Shown here: one piece after another, positions 56,894 through 64,000 of the stretch | How the letters are laid out: each line of letters opens with the position of its first letter | How positions within the stretch are numbered: position 1 is the first letter of the stretch | Source of the DNA: Kalmusia sp. IMI 367209 | Taxonomy: Eukaryota; Ascomycota; Dothideomycetes; Pleosporales; Didymosphaeriaceae | Length of the DNA: 64,000 nt | Assembly (NCBI GenBank): GCA_027946365.1 | Contig: JAPEUQ010000020.1 | Coordinates: 1 to 64,000, forward strand | Reading direction: 5' to 3' | Notes under the pieces: generated by a model | What the model saw: the letters and a program-made list of their open reading frames with translations, nothing else | What the model was told of the DNA's origin: nothing | Databases searched by the model: none | Position numbers and translations under genes: made by a program

Positions 56894-59257
56894 TCACCTC
56901 AGATTGGTGAACTTACCTTGTACCGTGTTTCGCTGATGTCCTTTGCCTCCAATGTCGTGAGCCCGTGATAGGCTGTGGGGGCTAGCTCGCTCGGAATCTG
57001 CGGGCCGGTGGAGTCTAGCGGTAGTCGTTGGTCTAGCGGTGGCCGTTGAGGAGACCCGACGTGTCGGGTCCTTCTGCTGACGGTGTTGCTTGCGAAGGCT
57101 GCGCAGCTCATCCGGGGTAAGGCTGCTCACGTCGCCGTGCGGCGACTCTCTGCCTGGTGCCGCTTGTGGCCCGTGTTGTAAGGTTTGGGTAGCGCCTTGC
57201 TCTTTCGCAGATCCGTGCCTATGTGATGCCGCCTGCGCTCCGGGAGATGGAGACCTACGCTGCCGATGCGCCGTGGATACTCCTTGCCCTTGGGTTAGGG
57301 TGGGTGTGCTTAGCTCTTTGGGGAGCGTCTCGAGCGTCACCTCCATCCCCTCAGCCGTCTCGAGCGTTACCTCCATCCCCTCAGCCGTGGACGACTGCTC
57401 CTCTTTGCTGGGACTGCCCGGCGCTTCTGCGTATTGTTCAGAGATCCACTGTTGGATCACTGGCTGCATCATCGCAAGTAGCTTCTGGCCTGCGCATTTC
57501 GACTGGAGTGCTGGGTCGTTGGCGACTTCTGGGATTTGGCAGATGAGCGTACGCGCGATTTGGGCGATCGTCGGTGAAAGATCTGCGCTGGTCGCGCACG
57601 TCTCCTCCGGAAGGAAGTCGGCCAGGTACTTGTGCCGGAGAGCTGGCCCCGTGAAGTCTGCGACGATGAGTAGCGTCTCCCTCCACACCTTGTGCTTGAA
57701 GCGTGCGCTGTAGGCGTTTTCGTGTCTGGCTGGATATTCGTGGAGGTAGTGCTCCAGCATTGTGCTGGTGTAGTCCTTTCCATTCTTACGCACGTAGTCG
57801 AGGACCCGTTGCTGGAGGATCCGCGAGGTAGCTTCTGCCTCTTCTCCATGCCTTTCTCGCAGCGCAGGCACCAAGTCCTTCCGTAACGCGGGCTTGTTAT
57901 TCTCACGGTCAACGACCCTGGCAGGCTCCTGGTTCAACCACTGGCTGATGTGCGTCATCAAGACGCTCATGAGCTTCCCTTCCTGCTTCGTAGTCTTGAG
58001 GAGCGCCTGGATGTCAACGAAGCGTCTACCTGGCTCTGCAGACACCCATCCATGCAAGCCATGATATGCATCGTCGCTCGCTGTTGAGAAGAAATCTCTT
58101 CGGCGACTGCTGGACGGGTGAGGCTCCGCGTCGGGCTCGAGGCTAGGATAGAATAGGCCCTGTACGTCACCTCTGCTGCGTGTCTGCGGTAAGCTGGCCA
58201 GCTTGGTCCAATCGGCCAATTGGACCACCAGTCCCCACCGGTCGCGGATTTCCGAGGTAAGCTCGATAACCTCGTCAAAGGCAGCGAACCAATACTGCCA
58301 GTGTCGCTTAGCATGGGATGGGTAAGGGTTTCAGCCTGGGTTTGCGCTCACATCGTCTATCCTGCAGCTTGCCATCCATTCAAACGTGGAGATGTTAAAG
58401 GTTACCTGTCCGATCGAGGTACGGCACCATCTCGTGATTATAGGGCTCCAACTAGTGTTCCGCCATAGTGTAGCCAGCCGTCGCACGGGAAACTTCACTC
58501 GACTGCTGAGCCTGAGTTGCTCCAGCATCTCCTGCTCAACTGACCCGTTTGACCCCTGGAACAGCTGGCCATTATTCGAGGACAGGCTTGCTAATTCGGT
58601 CCAGATCTGGCCATGGTTATCTGGAAGTATGGTATCCTCTCGATTGGCACGGAGCTTGATCCGCAGGTGTGGTGGAAGCGTATCTACCTCTTAGGGTTAG
58701 CTTGCCTTGGCTGACACAAGTAGGGGGTGAAACTGACCTTTGTCGTAGATGCTGCATACCCACCAACGCTCTTCCTCCGGCAATCGAAAATGTCGGAGAT
58801 ACTCTTTGAAAGCTTCCACTCGATGATGGCCCGCGATAAGCTCTACCTTTTCTCCAATTACGCTATCCCAGCTTTTGAACGATGGCCACTTCGTACTATC
58901 CTCATTACCGCTCTCGCCTGAAGCGACGGTAGTCTGAGCCTGGCCCTCCTGGTGAAGGTGGTCTAGCATCTGCTGTACTTGCGCCTTGGAGCAAGCAACC
59001 TGTAACCGATGGCTTGCATCTCGCCGAAGGACACCCACCTCTTTGAAAATCTCATAGAGGCGACGCTTATGCGCTTCATCGATAGGTCGATTGATACCGA
59101 GGCTCCAATCTGGGCTGAGCGCGTCGATCGGAAATCTAGCTGTTGCCAGTTCGTATGGCGCAGCTTGATCGTAGAGGGAATCTACCTCTCTGACTTCCTT
59201 AATCGTTGTACGTTGCCTTTTTGTTACTCTTGTATCATTTGTGCCTTTGCGCTTCAT
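56894..59257 (-). CDS. ParB/sulfiredoxin-like domain protein, 752 residues, three exons
   Basis: Exons 59257-58738, 58689-58352 and 58294-56894. The introns (58690-58737 GTCAGT...GCTAACC...CTAAG; 58295-58351 GTGAGC...GGCAG) join exactly in phase. Residues about 35-170 resemble a ParB/Srx fold: an N-terminal beta/helix part (RFPIDALSPDWSLGINRPID) and the hallmark VELIAGHHRVEAFKEYL, matching the ParB G-H-x-R-x-x-A motif that in bacterial ParB binds CTP. Exon 2 reads LPPHLRIKLRANREDTILPD; the long C-terminal part is uncharacterised with a low-complexity tail. It could be a nuclease, NTP-binding or DNA-binding protein; no role is established. A strong GTAAGT 20 nt before the stop suggests another 3' exon. 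It is intact, unlike several neighbours. Confidence 0.7.
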
Positions 59258-59399
59258 GGTAGGTAGCTCTGGGTGCGATTAGATTAGAAGGTAAAGGGAG
59301 AGTGGGGTCTTTTAAGATACAACGTCGATTTTATGGAGTTGTCATCTACTAAACTAATCGGGAGTAGGTTTAGTGCTTATAAATCTATGGGTCTAGTTT

Positions 59400-60175
59400 G
59401 AACCTCTTGCCCCTGGGGGCAGTCTTCCGCAAAGTCTTTGCCCCTAGGGGCAGTCTGCCAGAGTCTTTGCCCCCGGGGGCAGTCTTCCGCAGAGTCTTTA
59501 CTCCTACGGCAGTCTGCCAGAGTCTTTGCCCCCGGGGGCAGTCTTCCGCAGAGTCTTTACTCCTACGGCAGTCTGCTAGAGTCTTTGCCCCCAGGGGCAG
59601 TCTGCCAGAGTCTTTGCCCCCAGGGGCAGTCTGCCAGAGTCTTTGCCCCCGGGGGCAGTCTTCCGCAGAGTCTTTACTCCTACGGCAGTCTGCCAGAGTC
59701 TTTGCCCCGAGGGCAGTCTTCCGCAAAGTCTTTACTCCTACGGCAGTCTGCCAGAGTCTTTGCCCCGGGGGCACAGTCTTTCGCAAAGTCTTTACTCCTG
59801 GGGCAGTCTGCTCATAAGTCTTTGCCCCCAGGGGCAGTCTGCCAGAGTCTTTACCCCTGGGGCAGTCTGCCAGAGTCTTTACTCCAGGGGCAGTCTGCCA
59901 GAGTCTTTGCCCCCCTGGGTCTTTACCCCATGGGTCTCCTTGCAAAGTCTTTACTCCTGGGGCAGTCTGCTAGAGTCTTTGCCCCGGGATACAGTCTGCC
60001 AGAGTCTTTACTCTACGGCAGTCTGCCAGAGTCTTTGCCCCCAGGGGCAGTCTTTCGCAAAGTCTTTACTCCTACGGCAGTCTGCCAGAGTCTTTGCCCC
60101 GGGGGCAGTCTTCTACAGGGTCTTTACCCCTATGGGTCGTCCTTGCACCACTTTTTCGCCCCTGGGGGCAACCTA
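59400..60175. repeat. GC-rich tandem array, about 25 units of 28-31 bp
   Basis: Units alternate between AGTCTTTGCCCCCAGGGGCAG-TCTGCCAG and AGTCTTTACTCCTACGGCAG-TCTGCCAG forms. The first form contains the near-palindrome TGCCCCC(A/G)GGGGCA. A single extra copy of the core (TTGCCCCTGGGGGCAAGCTG) lies at about 56683-56702. Frames across the array on both strands are artefacts. Confidence 0.9.
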
Positions 60176-60511
60176 ACCCTACCTTACTGGCATCGTTTCA
60201 CCCCTAAGTATCACGGTGATAAGAAAGACTACTAGGCCCTTATAAGTAATTACTCTGCCTAGCCCATAGCCATACCCTAAAGGTATGGGGGCACCTTTTT
60301 TTTTTTTTTTTTTTTTTCAAGGTCCCCTTCATCCCAACTGACTTTGAGACGAAGAACGGAAACATGCTCCCCCTCCTCCTACACTCTACCCCATGTCATC
60401 CTTCTTAACTAATCTAATTAGCTCTTCACCCCATCATCTTGAAATCTCATCATCTCCTTATCCTTAAATCTCCCCTTCTCCTTATCCTCATCACATCGTC
60501 CGTCTGCTGCA
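60176..60511. other. Intergenic with T-run
   Basis: ACCCTAAAGGTATGGGGGCACC is followed by about 21 T (60296-60317), then CT- and AT-rich sequence with repeated CATCTCCTTATCCTTAAATC. Probably the 3' flank of the minus-strand gene D. No gene. Confidence 0.4.
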
Positions 60512-61189
60512 TCATAACATTGTTCCATGCAAAGAGTACTCAGCGTCTGAGTCGTAATTGATGCCCCACTGCTCCCCATAGCAAGCATCATGAACACGAG
60601 CCATTCGATTCAAGTTCTCCCACTCATCAGCGTCATCAAGCTCATCAATCTCCCGTGTAGCCCACCACATCTCCTCTATATCCTCCCGTGTGATGTTGCA
60701 TGCCTTGAGACATGCGTCCTCCTTCAATGCCTGTATTTTGACTTCCTCCATCATCGCCTCGTCCTCTGCAAGCCTGTCTGCCATGATGCAGTGTAGCTGG
60801 AATTCTTGCATCCACTTGTCGAACTGGTGATTCACCTCTCGCATCTCTTGCCTGTCCTCCCATGTGATGTTGCGTGCTTTCAGGTAGGCTTCGTCCTTCA
60901 AGGCCTCCATCTTGTCTTCCTCCATCATCGCCTCATACGCTGCAAGCCTGTCTGCCACGAGACAGTGGAGTTGGAATTCCTCATGGATCTCGTACTGCTC
61001 CTGCGCCCATAGCCTCGTCACACCCACCCTCGCCTTGCGTTCTGCAAGGTCTCTTAGGTCTCTGTCTACGACGTCCTCGACGTCCTTTTTGCAGTTCGAC
61101 CAGCGCAGTTGGGGAGGGCTCACCCACGTAATCGAGCCGTTGCTGTCGACTCCTTGGGAGCGGTATCTGCGTGCTGTGGCCTTGTCCAT
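60512..61189 (-). CDS. Unknown protein D, 225 residues, with internal duplication
   Basis: A single frame from ATG 61189. Two copies of a helical unit of about 55 residues occur in tandem (EFQLHCLVADRLAAYEAMMEE with NITWEDRQEM, and EFQLHCIMADRLAEDEAMME with NITREDIEEM). The protein is acidic overall (many Glu, Asp, Met, Ala) and probably all-helical and soluble. No known domain. It lies between the ParB-like gene and the second SNF2-like gene, all three on the minus strand with separations of 1.25 and 0.86 kb, so each probably has its own promoter. Confidence 0.6.
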   Translation of the reverse strand: MDKATARRYRSQGVDSNGSITWVSPPQLRWSNCKKDVEDVVDRDLRDLAERKARVGVTRLWAQEQYEIHEEFQLHCLVADRLAAYEAMMEEDKMEALKDEAYLKARNITWEDRQEMREVNHQFDKWMQEFQLHCIMADRLAEDEAMMEEVKIQALKEDACLKACNITREDIEEMWWATREIDELDDADEWENLNRMARVHDACYGEQWGINYDSDAEYSLHGTML

Positions 61190-61540
61190 GACGGTTGGGT
61201 TATCTACACTTGTAGTTAGCTCACTCTTCCATCATAATGCCTACGCTCGTTACACACCCTTCGAGCCGTTCCTATGATCGGATGCAATTGGTGGAGCCAT
61301 AGGTGTAGTATGCACTAGTCGCGTCCCAAAGTCGTTGGTGTCAAGGGTTATAGCTAGGAAAAGCAGAAGTTAGTGTCCTGGTCAGGTATTTATAGGTCGA
61401 CGGACGTTTAGGAAAGCTTAGACCAACCTATAGTATAGGCTGAAAGTGAGATGTAAAGGTGAAGGTGAGGTGTAAGTGAGAGAAAAGTGAAGTGATTGTT
61501 CACATAGTGAAGTTAGCCAGTAAGAGAAGGAGGGGGGGGG

Positions 61541-61594
61541 GGGCAACTTTCCGTCTCATGCGGTTCAGGCCTAAATCGAAACGGAAAGTTGCCC
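61541..61594. repeat. Hairpin element copy 1 (GGGCAACTTTCCGT)
   Basis: A perfect 14-bp inverted repeat, GGGCAACTTTCCGT at 61541-61554 and ACGGAAAGTTGCCC at 61581-61594, with a 26-nt loop, preceded by a G-run. Confidence 0.85.
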
Positions 61595-61702
61595 TCACCC
61601 TCTCCTACTCATAGCCCTGTATTTACTCTTCTACCATTACTTATTTTATGCATAGTATACTGATGTGTCTTGTAGAGATTGTGAACAGTGTCAGGACATG
61701 TA

Positions 61703-61771
61703 GGGTGAGGGGAAACTTTCCGTCTTCTGCAATCCCAGGCCCAAATCTAAACGGAAAGTTGCCCTTACCCC
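61703..61771. repeat. Hairpin element copy 2
   Basis: GGGTGAGGGGAAACTTTCCGT (61703-61723) is inverted as ACGGAAAGTTGCCCTTACCCC (61751-61771) with few mismatches. The loop (CCCAGGCCCAAATCTAA) resembles that of copy 1 (TTCAGGCCTAAATCGAA), and the following 60 bp are also similar, so this is a tandem duplication of about 170 bp. Confidence 0.85.
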
Positions 61772-62050
61772 TCCTATCCTCATCCCTATATTAACTATTC
61801 TGGCATTGCACTTCCTAGTATTATCATACATGGTACGTGGAAGTCATCGGCATAAAAACATATATATATGGATCACTCGATATCACATTGCTAAGGCTAC
61901 GTACCGGCACATGCACCCAAAGGTAGATGTGGACGAACACACCAAACGTGAATAGTTCCAATCAAGATCCCGCCATGTCTCACACCGCCATCACCTTCAC
62001 CTTTCCTTCATCCAGCTGCACAGCCAATTCCACCCATGTACGCAGCGTGA

Positions 62051-64000
62051 TTAGGTGGGCTTTGGAGGTGGGGTCGATGGTCCTGGCTCGTCGCGTCCCT
62101 CTCTCCAAAGCTTTTGTTGCGCCTTGCTCAGCTTCTCATAGTCAGTCCGGTTCTGGTCCGTAGCCTTTTCAATGGCCATGCTCCAGTATTTCTGCCTCGT
62201 CGCAGGCTTGGAATATTGGGGCCATTTGGAGCCAAGTTTCTGCTCAATCTCGTGCTGCGTGGGTGTGAAGTCTGGCTCGGTGCGACCTTTTTTCGTTGGC
62301 TTGCTCGATCCGCCTGGCGCGTTCTTCTCCTTGGCCTTCAACGGGCTGCTCCAAAATGTAGCGGCTCCTTGCGCAGCGCTCTCAGCCATTGCGCTCGTGT
62401 ACGGGGCAGGCTTGACGGGTGTGTTGGGTTGCGAAGAGTCCAATCCAAGTTCTGCCGCGGTGGAAAACAGTGAGCCTCGCTGAGTCGACTTGAGTCCGTC
62501 CTTCTTGTCCTGGCGAACTCCGAGGTTGAGCGCGTCCTGCTTGTTGAACAGCGCAACAAGCGCCTGGTCTTCTGTCAGCGGCTCCTGGTCCTTGTATTCG
62601 TCCGGCAGCTCAGGGTCGTTTTTATGCATGAGCTCGTCGTTCACGAGCAGCAATTGCCCGCCGATCTTGCCCAACGTGACGCCGAACGCTTCCGACAGCG
62701 CACTATCTGACAAGGTGGCGGCAAAGGTGGATAAGTAGTTGACCACGCTGGTCCTGACAGTGCGAGTATTGTATGTTCCGTCCATGAACATCTGGATGAT
62801 GAGACACGGATGCGCTTGTCCAAAGCGGACTATGCGTCCGATAGCCTGCAGCCAGATGGATAATGAAGTCGCCGGCGAGAATGCGAGCAAGTTGTGGCAG
62901 TATGCTTGAAGATTTAGGCCCGAGTTCATGGAGTATGACAGGATTAACACTTCCACCTCACCGACGCCGTCGCCGTCGTTGTCAGCGGCACCGCTCCCGG
63001 TTGCCGACCAATGGCGCAGGGGTTTGTTGAACGAGGTAGTCAGTTCTTCTCGGACGTCACTACCGTATTTCGCAAGGATTGCATGAGCTTTCACGCCCAT
63101 GACGCGGAGCGCGATAGCCACCAACATTTGTCAAGGGGTTGACGCAAAAGATTACCTGTTTCTTTCCTTAGGCGACGACAATGTCTCCGACCACGGCGAA
63201 GAGCGACTGAATCCTCGGTAAACTTGGTGAGCAGCGCGATGTACTCGGCTGCTTCACGTATGGCATCAGCAGGGTTGTTCGGATCCGCCTCAGCCGGTTT
63301 AGGTCGCGTCGGACCGAACATCTGCTTGGGTTTATCTTTCCGGTCCTCGTCCTTCTTGATTGACACATACTCTGTATGCATACCCTCGTCGATGTCGCGG
63401 AAGAACCTACGAAGGAAAAGATGGTCTTTGCGCGAGTCGAAATCGCGTTCGTAGGCCTGCAGGTGTGGATTGGCCTTGGGGGTTTGGTCGTTCACCGCCG
63501 CTTTGCCCTTCTTCATCGCCTGCTTGCCAGCCTTCTTGCTGCCCTTCTTGCTCGCCTTCTTCGACTTCTTGCCAGACGCCTGGCTACCCTCGTTACTGAT
63601 CCGGCTCTTCTTGCTGGGCGGCTGCTGGGCGGAATCTTCAGAGGCGGATGCGTCGTCCTCATCTCGCATGACTTCGTCTTCCAGTTCGGCAAGGGCCATC
63701 GCGTCCTCATCCTTTTCCGACAGTTTGACGTGGTGCATGGGCTTGGCAAAGTGAAACAAGGGGGTCGTAGACATGAGCGTTAGGATACGGACCGTCCTTC
63801 CGTTGAGCAGGACCTGGTCGGTTTTACCCTTATTGTCCACGGTGTTCAAGTTTTTCATGTGTCCCGTGGCGTACATGTCATATAGGCGCTGGTGCTGTTT
63901 CGTAAAGCGGCAGACCAATCGAACTTCGCGCGACGACGGCATCGCTTCTCCGAGGCAGTGAGTTCTGCTACCGTCAGCACGTGGGTGGTAAAAGACTTGA
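62051..64000 (-). pseudogene. Second SNF2-like ATPase, C-terminal half, disrupted; runs off the window
   Basis: The minus-strand frame from the right edge (Met at 63942 is internal) includes EVRLVCRFTKQHQRLYDMYA and a Lys-rich insert (about 63480-63600). It then breaks at about 63200; the continuation VVGDIVVA, TAA (63168-63170), GKKQVIFCVNPLT needs a shift and carries a stop, and a further one-base shift (AAA run at about 63128) restores VAIALRVMGVKAHAILAKYG. The helicase C domain follows: LILSYSMNSGLNLQAYCHNL (motif V) and QAIGRIVRFGQ (motif VI arginine finger, about 62820-62850), then a tail to 62051. Motif VI is clearly different from the SNF2-like gene at 17-22 kb, so they belong to separate families. 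ATPase motifs I-III should lie beyond the window. Confidence 0.65.

Noticed and set aside
59400..60175. CRISPR array
   Set aside because: The units follow one another without unique spacers, the genome is eukaryotic (spliced genes, Copia, pogo) and no cas gene is present.
59385..60235. ORFs of 186 and 265 codons across the GC-rich array
   Set aside because: Repetitive translations in several frames and both strands with no domain; artefacts of the 28-31-bp period.
1..64000. Starship-type giant transposon captain (DUF3435 tyrosine recombinase)
   Set aside because: I looked for a tyrosine-recombinase gene at either end of the gene runs and found none in this window; the possibility beyond the edges remains open.

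Overview
The window looks like an accessory, repeat-rich compartment of a filamentous ascomycete genome (Pezizomycotina). Genes carry short introns (about 45-90 nt) with GT...CTAAC/CTGAC...AG signals. Two blocks (1-2160 and about 12400-14500) are extremely AT-rich and TpA-rich, as expected after repeat-induced point mutation (RIP). Protein families are fungal in style: F-box, DUF3431, Clr5-ankyrin, Fot1/pogo transposase, Ty1/Copia Gag and accessory SNF2-like ATPases. No species is assigned.

Layout. 1-12.2 kb: an AT-rich block, then a GC-balanced island with an F-box protein, two small secreted proteins (one per strand), a membrane protein ending in DUF3431, a single-pass membrane protein and a broken SGNH hydrolase. 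12.2-16.7 kb: a second AT-rich block and a dead Fot1/pogo element with its terminal repeats and TA target duplication still visible. 17.4-29 kb: a divergent pair, a SNF2-like ATPase on the minus strand and an intact 1,540-residue Upf1-like SF1 helicase with five CCHC zinc knuckles on the plus strand, separated by about 2.1 kb holding a tandem array and an inverted repeat of about 120 bp. 29-40 kb: mostly relics, including two diverged copies each of two unknown genes, a perfect 84-bp minisatellite, GAA repeats and many dispersed palindromic repeats. 40.4-44.3 kb: a Clr5-ankyrin gene with about 25 near-identical 105-bp ankyrin units. 45-48 kb: a small uncertain gene and a truncated Copia Gag. 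48.9-64 kb: a run of unfamiliar genes, comprising a polyQ protein, a protein of about 1,300 residues, a clean three-exon gene with a ParB/Srx-like N-terminus, a protein with an internal duplication, and the C-terminal half of a second, different SNF2-like ATPase.

Two themes stand out. First, many long genes are interrupted by 1-2-nt indels, mostly in homopolymers or repeats, which means either uncorrected consensus errors or widespread decay; the Upf1-like helicase and the ParB-like gene are intact. Second, the window is saturated with short repeats sharing an AGTCT/AGACT core, including a dispersed near-palindrome AGTCTAC-N-GTAGACT and a GC-rich array at 59.4-60.2 kb. The best candidate for something undescribed is the assortment of large unknown proteins, the ParB-like gene, SNF2-like ATPases and a zinc-knuckle SF1 helicase; whether they form one system cannot be decided from sequence alone.
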